A DNA stretch of 64,000 nucleotides from NCBI GenBank assembly GCA_016715885.1, contig JADJXL010000028.1, positions 434,001-498,000 of the forward strand. Reading direction: 5' to 3'. Below the pieces are notes generated by a model, which had not been told where the DNA came from, ran no database searches, and saw only the letters and a program-made list of their open reading frames with translations. The position numbers were made by a program, and so were the translations under genes. Positions 43,758 through 52,576 of this stretch are shown here, in pieces (position 1 is the first letter of the stretch; each line of letters opens with the position of its first letter). This DNA is from Polyangiaceae bacterium. GTDB taxonomy: Bacteria > Myxococcota_A > Polyangia > Polyangiales > Polyangiaceae.

Positions 43758-44927
43758 TCAAAACCCCATGATCTTGGCGATGTAGTACCGCATCGTTTCG
43801 CTCGTCCCGCCGCCGATGCGGAACAGCCGCTGGTCGCGCCAAGCCCGAGCAATCGGGAAATCTTCGATGTAGCCCCACCCGCCGTGGAACTGCAGGCACG
43901 TGTCCATCACGTCGTTCGTCACGTCACCCACCAGCACCTTCGCCATCGAGATGTACTTGACCGTGTCGAAGCCGACCGGCCCCTTCTTGACGTACCGGTC
44001 GTCGTTGTACCGATCGATGCACTGGTAGACGAGCGCCCTTGCAGCCTCGGCCCGCGTGTACAGGTCCACGAATTTGTGCTGCCAAACTTCGCGCTTGATG
44101 ATCGGTTTTCCGAACGCCATGCGTTCCTTGCCGTAGTTCACTGAATAATCGAGCGTGTAGAAGGCGCCCGAAATGGCGCTCACGGACCCGATCAGTCGTT
44201 CGCTTTGGAAGTTCTGCATCAGGTACATGAAGCCCATGTTTTCTTCGCCGAGCAGATAACGTTTCGGAATTCGCACGTCCTCCAAGAAGAGCTCCGCCGT
44301 ATCCGAAGACTTATTGCCAATTTTCTTCAATTTCTTCGATACCGAGAATCCCGGCAAATTCGTCGGTACCAGGAAAAACGAACATCCGTGCGCCCCTCGA
44401 TCCGGGGTCGTTTTCGCCAAGAGCGTGACGAAATCGGCTCGCGTCCCATTCGTGATGAACGTCTTCTGGCCGCTGATGACGTAATCGTCCCCGTCCTTGC
44501 GCGCGAACGTGCGAATACCCGCGACATCGCTTCCGGCCCCCGGCTCGCTCACGCCCAGCGCAATCACTTTGTCGCCCGCGAGGACCGGCTTCAAAAATTC
44601 CTCGATTTGGTCCTTGGTCCCCAAATCACTGATGACCGGCGTCGCCATGTCGCTTTGCACGAGCAGTCCCATCACGACACCGGCCAAGCGCGACCGCGGC
44701 AATTCCTCCGCTTTCGCCGCGCTGAACCAATAATCGAGCCCCATACCGCCGTGTTCTTCGGGGAAATGCGCGCCCAAAATCCCGAGCTCCCCTGCCCGCT
44801 TGAATACCCAATTCGGGAAAACTTCGTCCGCTTCCCACTGCTCGGCATGCGGCGCCAGCTCCTTCTCCGCAAACGCGCGGACCGTCTTTCGGAATTGCTC
44901 GTGCTCCTCGGTAAAGGGCTGCCACAT
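43758..44927 (-). CDS. acyl-CoA dehydrogenase
   Basis: FAD-dependent acyl-CoA dehydrogenase, 389 aa, start at ATG 44927 (MWQPFTEEHEQF). Signatures: ALGVSEPGAGSDVAGIRT and KTFITNG in the FAD/substrate region, a DVRIPKRYLLG turn, and FHGGWGYIEDFPIARAWRDQ with RIGGGTSE at the end. The catalytic base is probably one of the Glu/Asp residues near GYIEDFPIAR or in helix G; the exact substrate class cannot be assigned. It is divergent from the RimK-like gene at 45090, with which it may share a control region. It would serve fatty-acid or branched-chain breakdown together with the hydratase at 46079. Confidence 0.93.
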   Translation of the reverse strand: MWQPFTEEHEQFRKTVRAFAEKELAPHAEQWEADEVFPNWVFKRAGELGILGAHFPEEHGGMGLDYWFSAAKAEELPRSRLAGVVMGLLVQSDMATPVISDLGTKDQIEEFLKPVLAGDKVIALGVSEPGAGSDVAGIRTFARKDGDDYVISGQKTFITNGTRADFVTLLAKTTPDRGAHGCSFFLVPTNLPGFSVSKKLKKIGNKSSDTAELFLEDVRIPKRYLLGEENMGFMYLMQNFQSERLIGSVSAISGAFYTLDYSVNYGKERMAFGKPIIKREVWQHKFVDLYTRAEAARALVYQCIDRYNDDRYVKKGPVGFDTVKYISMAKVLVGDVTNDVMDTCLQFHGGWGYIEDFPIARAWRDQRLFRIGGGTSETMRYYIAKIMGF

Positions 44928-45089
44928 GACGACTTTTCTCCTGATTTGGCGCGATTCCCCGCGCGAACGCACATGATTCGTACACGAAACATCTCAAAGC
45001 GCAAGAGGCACGAATGTGTGAAAGCATCCGTGTCCGCGAACGCACGTGTGACCTCGTCGGACTCTGCTAGTGTGCGCCCTTCAATTCGA

Positions 45090-46082
45090 ATGCGGCTCCT
45101 CGTTCTCTCGCGAAACCCAACGCTCTACTCGACCAGTCGTCTCGTGCTGGCCGCGCGCTCGCGCGGTCACGATGTGACGGTCTTCGACCCGCTGGACCTG
45201 CAGATCGTCGTGTCGAAGGGACGTCCGAGTCTGCTTCACGAAGGAAACGCGGTGTCCAAGTTCGACTTGGTCATCCCGCGCATCGGGGCGAGTATCACGA
45301 ATTACGGCCTGGCCGTCGTTCGTCAATTCGACCTGATGGGAACTCCCGTGCTCAACAGCGCCGTCTCCATCGCGCGTAGCCGGGACAAACTCCGCGCACT
45401 ACAACTGCTCAACCGCAAGCACATCGATGTGCCCACGACCATCTGTGCGCGCAGTCCCGCAGGCGTCGATTCGGCTCTGGCCATCGTCGGTTGCCCGGCC
45501 ATCGTCAAGCTTCAACAAGGCACGCAAGGCATCGGCACGATGATCGCCGAGACGCCGCAAGCGGTGCATTCGCTGCTCGAAACGCTCTGGGCGATGGGCC
45601 AGGACATCGTTTTGCAGGAATACGTGCGCGAGTCGAAGGGGCGGGACATCCGCGTGATCGTCGTGGGTGGACGCGTGGTCGCTTCGATGCGGCGCGTCGC
45701 CAAACCCGGTGAATTCCGGTCGAATTTGCATCGCGGCGGCAAAGGCAACCGCGTCAAGCTTCTGCCTGCGTATCGCAACGCGGCCATTCGAGCTGCGAAG
45801 GTGATGGGGCTCGAGGTCGCCGGCGTGGACATGCTCGAGTCGAAGAAGAAGCCGAAGATCCTCGAAATCAACAGCTCTCCGGGGCTCGAAGGTGTCGAGC
45901 GAGCGAGCGGCGTGGACGTTGCGGGCGCGATCATCGAGTACGCCGAGAAGTACGCCTCCGAGCAAGGACGCATCTCGCAACGCGAGGTCGATCTGCGCAT
46001 CACGAGCGTTCTTTATGACGAACGCACGCCGCCTCGAAGTGCGCCACGAACGAACGGTCGCGCACGCGGAGATGCCACGTGA
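45090..46082 (+). CDS. rimK: RimK-type ATP-grasp alpha-L-glutamate ligase
   Basis: ATP-grasp ligase of 330 aa that attaches glutamate to the C-terminus of ribosomal protein S6 in relatives. Start ATG 45090 (MRLLVLSRNPTLYS). Features: PRIGASITNYGLAVVRQF, KLQQGTQGIGTM for nucleotide binding, RRVAKPGEFRSNLHRGG and the metal site KILEINSSPGLEGVE. A tail of 50 residues after the ligase core is longer than in E. coli RimK. The stop overlaps the start of the enoyl-CoA hydratase gene by GTGA. The symbol rests on family resemblance; the substrate could be another protein or a small molecule. Confidence 0.88.
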   Translation: MRLLVLSRNPTLYSTSRLVLAARSRGHDVTVFDPLDLQIVVSKGRPSLLHEGNAVSKFDLVIPRIGASITNYGLAVVRQFDLMGTPVLNSAVSIARSRDKLRALQLLNRKHIDVPTTICARSPAGVDSALAIVGCPAIVKLQQGTQGIGTMIAETPQAVHSLLETLWAMGQDIVLQEYVRESKGRDIRVIVVGGRVVASMRRVAKPGEFRSNLHRGGKGNRVKLLPAYRNAAIRAAKVMGLEVAGVDMLESKKKPKILEINSSPGLEGVERASGVDVAGAIIEYAEKYASEQGRISQREVDLRITSVLYDERTPPRSAPRTNGRARGDAT

Positions 46083-46837
46083 GCCTGCGCATCGATCGAT
46101 CGGACGCGACGGTTGTCCTGACAATCGATCGACCTACGACGCGCAACGCCATCGATGCCGACCTAGCTCGTCGCTTGGCCGAGGCAGCATCCGAGGCAGC
46201 GGCCGATCCTGCCGCACGCGCCATCGTGCTCGCAGCGACGGGGGAAGAATCGTTCGTGTCGGGCGGAGACCTGAACGAGATCGCCAAGCATGTTCGTGAT
46301 GATGGAGGGCCAAAGCCGGTGCTCGACATGTACGAGCCGCTCTTGGTGCTCGAATCGGGCGATTTGCCGGTGATCGCTGCGGTCTCTGGAGATGTCTACG
46401 GCGGCGGCTGCGAGCTGATTTTGCTCTGCGACATGGTGATCATGGAGAGCCATGCGAGCCTTGCGTTTCGGCATGCGCGGATGGGTTTGTCCCCGGCGTG
46501 GGGCGGCATGACGCGACTGCTCGAGCGAGTGGGTCCGGTCGAAGCGTCGCGACTGCTTTTCACAGCAGAGAAAATCGATGCGACCGAAGCGCAACGCATC
46601 GGGCTCGTGGGTGATGTCGTGGCGAAGGGTCAAGCGCTCACGCGCGCGCTCGAACGGGCTGCGTCGATTGCCAAGAATGCTCGTGCGGTCATCGCTGCGC
46701 AGAAGCGAGCGCTTCGCGTCGTGCGGCAGGCGCGTCGAGGCAACTCGATCGAGCTCGAGCGAGCGGTGTTTGCCGAGCTCTGGGCCGGGCCAGCTCATCG
46801 GGCAGCGATCGAAGGGTTTTTCCGTCGTCGCGGTTGA
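46079..46837 (+). CDS. enoyl-CoA hydratase/isomerase-family protein
   Basis: Crotonase-fold protein of 252 aa, started at GTG 46079 (overlap with rimK). It has the family core: an oxyanion segment GEESFVSGGDLNEI and the helix AAVSGDVYGGGCELILLCDM, then FRHARMGLSPAWGGMTRL. The Glu of the classical catalytic pair is replaced in the second position (LSPAWGG instead of L.PE.G), so it may act as an isomerase or on a special substrate. Basic residues near the C-terminus follow the usual pattern. Coupling to rimK has no obvious metabolic reason. Confidence 0.88.
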   Translation: MSLRIDRSDATVVLTIDRPTTRNAIDADLARRLAEAASEAAADPAARAIVLAATGEESFVSGGDLNEIAKHVRDDGGPKPVLDMYEPLLVLESGDLPVIAAVSGDVYGGGCELILLCDMVIMESHASLAFRHARMGLSPAWGGMTRLLERVGPVEASRLLFTAEKIDATEAQRIGLVGDVVAKGQALTRALERAASIAKNARAVIAAQKRALRVVRQARRGNSIELERAVFAELWAGPAHRAAIEGFFRRRG

Positions 46838-46894
46838 AGCCAGGCCAGAGCTTGAACCCTCGCTTCGCGCGCGCTGCGCGAGTCTAGTTCTCGT

Positions 46895-46921
46895 TGGGGG
46901 GGCGAGGCTCGGCCCCCCCAA
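46895..46921. terminator. G/C hairpin between convergent genes
   Basis: TTGGGGGGGC...GGCCCCCCCAA forms an 9- to 10-bp stem with a short loop, between the genes ending at 46837 (plus) and 46963 (minus). No T-run, so termination is only inferred. Confidence 0.45.
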
Positions 46922-46962
46922 ACCCCCCGGGCCAAACCGAAACCAGCTCAACCATCAAAACC

Positions 46963-47415
46963 TCACATGCAACCCTTCGCCAAACCGTTGCAGTCGTTGA
47001 AGCAGGCCTGGCAAATCACGCAGTTCGCCGTCTCGTTGTAGAGGTCGATCCCCTCAGGAAACGCATCGAGGCACTTGTCGATGCACGCCTGCGCGTCGTG
47101 ACAACTCGCAAGGCAGTAGACGAGCTCCATGCAGGGCGCCACGGACGCACACTTCTCCCACTGTTCGGCGCAGACGACGCCCACGGTGCAATTGACGCAC
47201 TTCTCGCAACTCGCCGTTCCGTCACAAGGAGATGGTTCGCCTGACGAACTGCTCGAAACGGATGTCGACGACACGCTCGAGCTCGACGATGACGTTCCGC
47301 TGCCGCCTTGACCCATGCCACCAGTGCCCGAGTCGAGGACGACTTTTCCGCCGCAACTTGCGACGTAAAAAATGGTTAGAGCACCAAGCAATGGCGGCAA
47401 AGTAAGTTTCTGCAT
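46963..47415 (-). CDS. Cys-rich lipoprotein with Ser linker
   Basis: Precursor of 150 aa, started at ATG 47415 (MQKLTLPP). Lipobox near residue 20 (VASC). A Gly/Ser linker (SGTSSSSSSVSSTSVSSSSS) separates the anchor from a C-terminal domain of about 90 residues with 14 or more Cys in pairs such as CEKCVNC, CLASCHDAQACIDKC and CVICQACFNDC. The spacing is typical of small helical disulfide hairpins. No binding motif is evident. The architecture is the same as in other envelope lipoproteins of this genome. Function unknown. Confidence 0.75.
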   Translation of the reverse strand: MQKLTLPPLLGALTIFYVASCGGKVVLDSGTGGMGQGGSGTSSSSSSVSSTSVSSSSSGEPSPCDGTASCEKCVNCTVGVVCAEQWEKCASVAPCMELVYCLASCHDAQACIDKCLDAFPEGIDLYNETANCVICQACFNDCNGLAKGCM

Positions 47416-47521
47416 CATTGCGCCGAGCATACTCGGCGTCACTCGGAAGGCGAGCAAGCGGCCAAGTTCGAGTGGTTGTGATGCACTTCCCGAATGCCAG
47501 CGATGGGGTTAGTAATTGTGC

Positions 47522-48019
47522 ATGGCGCAGGCGCTTGGCCGTGTCGTAAATTCTTCCGCGCTGGATGCATGCGGCCGGTCGCGCGGTAGGCACACCATCG
47601 AAGTGCCGAAAGCTTGGGTCGGCGCCGAAATCATGGTCGCCATTCCGTCGCGCGTCGTGTGTGCACGTTGTGACGGTGGCGGATGCGATGGTTGCGGCCG
47701 TCGCGGCGGACACCGCATCGAAGGCGACGTGAGCGCGCGCTCGCTGCGTGTCAAGCTTCCACGCTCGATCGACGACGCGGTCGTGTTGCGGCTCGTAAAA
47801 CCGTTCGGCGACGCCGATGGTGCCATTGCGCAGCTTCATCTCGAAGCGCGCATCGGCCCCGGCGCGAGCAGTGGCGTCGTCCTTTGCGTCCGCGCCACGC
47901 AAAAGGCCGCGCCCTCGATCACGCAAACGTACGGATCAAAAAGTTCGCGCCATCTTGCCTGGCTCATCGCCGCAATCGCCGCCCTTGGAATCGTCACGCT
48001 CTTCTTGGCGATGCGTTGA
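47522..48019 (+). CDS. DnaJ-C-like zinc-motif protein with membrane anchor
   Basis: Protein of 165 aa. The first 100 residues resemble the substrate-binding region of DnaJ: GRHTIEVPKAWVGAE, then a zinc centre CARCDGGGCDGCGRRGG in place of two CxxCxGxG repeats, and a strand-rich segment SLRVKLPRSIDDAVVLRL. The last 25 residues are one hydrophobic helix (LAWLIAAIAALGIVTLFLAM) that would anchor the protein. There is no J domain, so it would not stimulate DnaK directly. Transcribed just before the phosphoesterase gene (35 bases apart). Confidence 0.7.
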   Translation: MAQALGRVVNSSALDACGRSRGRHTIEVPKAWVGAEIMVAIPSRVVCARCDGGGCDGCGRRGGHRIEGDVSARSLRVKLPRSIDDAVVLRLVKPFGDADGAIAQLHLEARIGPGASSGVVLCVRATQKAAPSITQTYGSKSSRHLAWLIAAIAALGIVTLFLAMR

Positions 48020-48053
48020 GCTGTCCGCGCAAGAGTCGTGATACTTCTTTTAC

Positions 48054-50783
48054 ATGCTTGCCCGTTTCAGCCGGTCTCTCCGCTCGCGCGTGTCACTCGT
48101 CGGCTTTGCATTTGCTGCGTTTGTCGCGGCCGGATGCGACGACGATCCCGCCGTCGTCAAACCGACACCTCCGAACCTCGGCACCGTCGACGACATCATG
48201 GGCGACTTGCCCAAGTCGTGTGCGTTTTTGTGCGGCGGCGAGTGCTCCGAACCGGAAACGCCATTCGAATGCCCAGCGCTCGCACCCTGGGACAAACTTC
48301 CGCACGACGAAGCGTGCGAAGCGTTTGACGGGACGCACCCCACGCCCGTTGCTGGAAAGTGCACCGCGAGCGATGCAACGGGCGAGGCTGCGGCAAAGGC
48401 GGGACCGCTCGCCGGTGGCGGATACGTTCTCCCCGACGGCCATATCATTCATCCTGTTGGCCGCGAGGTTCTTTTCGAAGAACCCGACCTGCGTGGCACG
48501 TTCCCCATGAACATCATGGCCGTGCCCGGTTCGCGTTTGGCGCTCGTCTCCGACGGCGGCATTCGCGACAACGCGCTGCGCGTGCTCAATCTGGATCAGC
48601 TTGCATCCGGAGGCGCGCCCGTGGCCAGCTACCTCCAATTCCCTCGACCCACCGCGCTTTATTATGGTTTGGCGTGGATTGCTCCGAATCGAGCGCTCGC
48701 GTCGGGCGGCGGCGACGCAATGGTGTACGCATTCGACATCGATCCCATGACGGGACAAGCGACGCGGGCGGCAGGACGCGACATCGCGCTCGGCATGTCG
48801 GGCGACAATCCGTGGTATTCGGGCGCTCTAGCGATTTCCGGTGATGGCAAGCGTCTCGTCGTCGCCCCGTCACAATACGCAACCGAATTCCAAGTCATCT
48901 CGCTCGACGATGCCGATTACGGCACACGTCTAGGCGGCATTTCGACCGGCGGTTCGTTTGCCATTTTCGACGTGCGTCTCGATCCCCTCAATCCCGCGGG
49001 CAATACCTTTTACGCGACGGACCAAGCCGGCTCGAAGTTCATCGAAATCGAAGTCGGCAAGAATGCTCCAACCCGTGCTGTCGAGCTCGCCAAGAGCCCC
49101 GCACAATTCGTTTTTCTCGACGAAACGTACGTTGCGGTGGCCGAAGCGCATGGCGATTCAATTGCCCTCGTGAATCGAGCCACCATGAACATCGATTCTC
49201 GCGTGCCCATCTTCGACGCCGACGCGCCTCGAGGTGCATCTCCGAGCGCCATGGCCTACGATGCGACGAGCAAGCGACTCTATGCGGTGCTCGCCGGCAT
49301 CAATGCGGTTGGCGTTTACGACGTCGGCATGGGTACGCCGCCCACGATTACACCAGCCGGGGCCATTTCAACGGCTTGGTGGCCCACCGGCGTCATCGTC
49401 GATGGCGATGGATCCCTCGTCATCATCAATGGCAAAGCGCATGGAGCGGGCCCCGATTTGTCGGAATTGCCGTGGTCCGACGGGAACATCACCGAAATGA
49501 TGCGCGGCAGCGTCCAGCACGTGCCCGCATCTGAATTGGCAAACCTCGCCGCGCATACCGCAACGGTCGACAAAGGACGACACATCGACAAGCTCCCGGG
49601 CGCGCCCCAGGTGACCTGTCCTGCGGGGGCAAACGATTTCCCCATTCCTGCGACGAACACCGAGGGCCCGTCGAAGGTCATCAAACACGTCATTCTCGTC
49701 ATTCGGGAAAACAAGACCTACGACTCGGTCCTTGGAGACCGTACGGACCTCGGCGATGGCGACCCGAACCTCATCATGGCGCCCGATGTCGCCATGCAAG
49801 ATGCCGTGTGGAAAAATGCTCGGGCCATTGCGGAGACGTTCACCAATTTCGATAATTTTTACACGGATGCCGAGCAATCCGTGCAAGGTCACGTCTGGAC
49901 CGCGTTTGGCCGGACGAACGATTACGTCGAAAGGACGTGGCTCTCCACGTGGGGTCGCGGTTCGCGCCCACCGACGGAACCGACCACGACCAAGCAATCG
50001 GCCCCGGAAGAAGGCAGCATTTTCCATTGGCTCGGAGACAACGGAATCACCTACGACAACATGGGTGAAATCGTTGGCAATGCGCCGAAGGGACTCGATG
50101 GAAAGTATCCGGGCTTGGTGTACGCCGGCGAGCTTCCGGATACGCAAAAGTCCTGCTACATGGCGGGGCGAATTCGGCTTCTTTGCGACTTGCAGCAGTT
50201 TACGTACGCAGTGCAGCCCAATGACCATACGAGCGGCGGCAGCGCTGGAGCGCCCGCGCCCGAGGTCATGATTGCGGTGAACGACGAAGCGACGGGCATG
50301 CTCATCGACGCGCTTTCCCATAGCCCGAACTGGAAAGACACGCTCGTCATCATCACGGAGGACGATCCGCAAAATGGTGGCGACCACGTCGATTTGCATC
50401 GCACCGTCCTGTGGATGGCTTCGCCCTGGGTGCGGCGCAAATACGTGAGCCACGGGCATTACGACATGGCCAGCATCTATAAGCTCATCGCGCACATCTT
50501 CGGCCTGCCCTACAACAACGAATACATGCGCAGCGCGCTCTTGCCGGTCGACGCATTCACGAGCACGCCGGACTATACGCCGTTCACGTATTTCCCGCGC
50601 ACGGTCGCGGCGCCTTGCAATGCGAGCAATACCAAGGAAGCGGAAGAAGCCAAAGGGTGGGACTTGTCCGAACCCGATGAACAACCGGGGCTCAAGGAAC
50701 AGGTCGACCGCATGATGCGCACGACCGTCAAAGAACGCGGCGTGCGCATCGTCCAGCCGAAAAGGCCGAAGCTCAGCCAGTAA
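48054..50783 (+). CDS. lipoprotein with beta-propeller and phosphoesterase domains
   Basis: Exported protein of 909 aa, lipobox AAGC near residue 28. Residues about 125-470 form a YncE-like beta-propeller (repeats of the type LALVSDGGIRDNALRVLNLD). Residues about 540-870 are an alkaline-phosphatase-superfamily phosphoesterase similar to phospholipase C enzymes: VILVIRENKTYDSVLGD, FDNFYTDAEQSVQGHVW, and ITEDDPQNGGDHVDLHR with metal-binding Asp and His, then YVSHGHYDMASIYKLI. It would hydrolyse a phosphate ester at the cell surface. The stop overlaps the end of the ALDH-family gene by 11 bases (tail to tail). Confidence 0.88.
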   Translation: MLARFSRSLRSRVSLVGFAFAAFVAAGCDDDPAVVKPTPPNLGTVDDIMGDLPKSCAFLCGGECSEPETPFECPALAPWDKLPHDEACEAFDGTHPTPVAGKCTASDATGEAAAKAGPLAGGGYVLPDGHIIHPVGREVLFEEPDLRGTFPMNIMAVPGSRLALVSDGGIRDNALRVLNLDQLASGGAPVASYLQFPRPTALYYGLAWIAPNRALASGGGDAMVYAFDIDPMTGQATRAAGRDIALGMSGDNPWYSGALAISGDGKRLVVAPSQYATEFQVISLDDADYGTRLGGISTGGSFAIFDVRLDPLNPAGNTFYATDQAGSKFIEIEVGKNAPTRAVELAKSPAQFVFLDETYVAVAEAHGDSIALVNRATMNIDSRVPIFDADAPRGASPSAMAYDATSKRLYAVLAGINAVGVYDVGMGTPPTITPAGAISTAWWPTGVIVDGDGSLVIINGKAHGAGPDLSELPWSDGNITEMMRGSVQHVPASELANLAAHTATVDKGRHIDKLPGAPQVTCPAGANDFPIPATNTEGPSKVIKHVILVIRENKTYDSVLGDRTDLGDGDPNLIMAPDVAMQDAVWKNARAIAETFTNFDNFYTDAEQSVQGHVWTAFGRTNDYVERTWLSTWGRGSRPPTEPTTTKQSAPEEGSIFHWLGDNGITYDNMGEIVGNAPKGLDGKYPGLVYAGELPDTQKSCYMAGRIRLLCDLQQFTYAVQPNDHTSGGSAGAPAPEVMIAVNDEATGMLIDALSHSPNWKDTLVIITEDDPQNGGDHVDLHRTVLWMASPWVRRKYVSHGHYDMASIYKLIAHIFGLPYNNEYMRSALLPVDAFTSTPDYTPFTYFPRTVAAPCNASNTKEAEEAKGWDLSEPDEQPGLKEQVDRMMRTTVKERGVRIVQPKRPKLSQ

Positions 50784-52512
50784 GCGCTGCCATTGCAACG
50801 CTCGGCAGGCGAGACCAGCCGGGTCGAGCGTTGTAATGCATGAGCCGCTCGGCCACGACATCCATTTTTCGATGATCGAAAAAGAGCGGAGGACGCGGGA
50901 AATGCGTAAGCGGCCCGCGAAAAATCGCTTTTTCAATATTTCCCAACATCACGGTGTTGTGGACGAATCCTTTGCCGCTTTGCACATTTTCGAGCGTCGA
51001 GCTTGGATGCCCGCCCCAAGGCGCCGTCACCGTACCGTACACGAGCGCTGGCCAATGGTTCACCGCCACGGCGCCATATCGCAATTCGTCAATGGTTCGT
51101 TCGAGCGCCGGGCCGACGACGGGATCGTCCTCGAGCACGCCGTGACAAACGATCGAAGCCGACAGCGTTCCCCAGAGCGAGTCGTTGCAGAACTTCGTGG
51201 CGGCCGAGAGAAAGTCCACAGGGTCGTCCGAGCCAACCGATACTTCGCTGATGATCGAGCAAAACGGCTCGGTCGAAAAGAGCGGTTCGTCCGCGCGTGA
51301 AGCATCCAGCCTTTCGATGAGCGTCCACGGGAGTTCGTCCGGACCGCACTCACCGAAACGTCGCACGTGCTCGCGGCCTGTCGTGAGCGTCTGGTAGCGT
51401 TCGACCGCGCCGGGATAATACGCCTTGCGCGGGCGCACCTGAAGGAGCGCTCGACTAAGTTCCTGGACAAACCGATCACGCTGCGCCCAACCTCGCGCGA
51501 GCACCAGCATTTTCGCCGCGTTGCAGTTGAACGATGCGTTGTTGACGACCTGCGTCGCGATGTTTCGCGCTTGAAACCAGAGCTCGCGCTCCGAGTAGAG
51601 GAACGGCACGACGATCACGGGGCTGATGTTACCAAGCTCCGATGTGATGGTTTTACCGAGAACAGGTTCACCTCGGCGCTGTCGTTCTGCTCGCTGCGAG
51701 CTATCGGCTCCCCACACGATCGCATCGTGCGTTCGTTGTGAACCCGTGACGTGCACATGTCCGACGGCTTCATGCGTTGCGAGGTAGGCGCCTACGCTCG
51801 CGTCGCCGCGTACGATCCGGACAAACCCGCGTTCGACGAGCGGTGCGAGCATGTCGTTCAAGATGGGCGCGAGGTACTCGTTGACGGGGCTCATCTTGAG
51901 CATCACGACGCGGCCTTCGACGAAGAGCTCGTAGAGCGTATCCATCGCCGGGATGCTTGCGACGTTGCCTGCTCCGAGCACGAGCGATACGGCGCCTTCG
52001 GGGTCCTTCGTCTGGTAAAACGCGGCTTGCTGTGCGCGCACGTCACGCGCACGCACGCCCTCGAGCAGGCGCACGTCACAGGAAAAACCCGCGAGCAGTT
52101 GCGCGTCCGATCCGCGCATCGGAAACACGCGCACGTCGACGCGTCCGTCGTCGCGTTCGCGCACGCTGCGAAAGGGCAACCTTGGTGCACCGCGTTTGGC
52201 GACGTCGTCGAGCGCATCCGCGAGAGCCGCTACGTTGCTCACGATCGTCACCGGCCCGCCAAACCATTCTTCGCCTGCGAGCGTGCTACGCGGGTCGATG
52301 CCCTTGGCTTGGCAGCTTGCTTCGACCATGCGTGCGGCGGCGCTTTCGACGCGTCCGAGCACGTCGCGCAGGAGCCGGGCTTTGTCGCGCGGGGCCAAAC
52401 GAGCAAAACCGCGAGCGTTATCGCGCAGTTCGACGAGAGCCTGATCGATGCTCGTGGCCGAAGGTTCTGCGGCGACGTGGCTCGTGTCGATTGAAATCGT
52501 GGCGGCAGTCAT
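50773..52512 (-). CDS. aldehyde-dehydrogenase-superfamily protein
   Basis: Cytoplasmic protein of 579 aa, longer than the typical 480-500. Start at ATG 52512 (MTAATISIDT). The nucleophile Cys is in ATQVVNNASFNCNAAKML (about residue 337), and the substrate or cofactor Glu in TSELGNISPVIVVP fits the superfamily, as does GAGNVASIPAMDTLYELF. The C-terminal part is extended after the catalytic Cys, with WPALVYGTVTAPWGGHPSST. This may be a NAD(P)-dependent dehydrogenase for an acyl or aldehyde substrate rather than a standard ALDH. Divergent from the repeat protein at 52577. Confidence 0.83.
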   Translation of the reverse strand: MTAATISIDTSHVAAEPSATSIDQALVELRDNARGFARLAPRDKARLLRDVLGRVESAAARMVEASCQAKGIDPRSTLAGEEWFGGPVTIVSNVAALADALDDVAKRGAPRLPFRSVRERDDGRVDVRVFPMRGSDAQLLAGFSCDVRLLEGVRARDVRAQQAAFYQTKDPEGAVSLVLGAGNVASIPAMDTLYELFVEGRVVMLKMSPVNEYLAPILNDMLAPLVERGFVRIVRGDASVGAYLATHEAVGHVHVTGSQRTHDAIVWGADSSQRAERQRRGEPVLGKTITSELGNISPVIVVPFLYSERELWFQARNIATQVVNNASFNCNAAKMLVLARGWAQRDRFVQELSRALLQVRPRKAYYPGAVERYQTLTTGREHVRRFGECGPDELPWTLIERLDASRADEPLFSTEPFCSIISEVSVGSDDPVDFLSAATKFCNDSLWGTLSASIVCHGVLEDDPVVGPALERTIDELRYGAVAVNHWPALVYGTVTAPWGGHPSSTLENVQSGKGFVHNTVMLGNIEKAIFRGPLTHFPRPPLFFDHRKMDVVAERLMHYNARPGWSRLPSVAMAALTG

Positions 52513-52576
52513 ACGACGGGAGGCTAGCTGATCTCCGGGTTGGCGAAACGTCTTGCGGAGCGGTACATTGAGCGGG

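Noticed and set aside
44205..45089. Long upstream extension of the RimK-like reading frame
   Set aside because: The frame overlaps the acyl-CoA dehydrogenase gene on the other strand and its product is His/Arg-rich and unlike protein; the ATG at 45090 begins the conserved domain.
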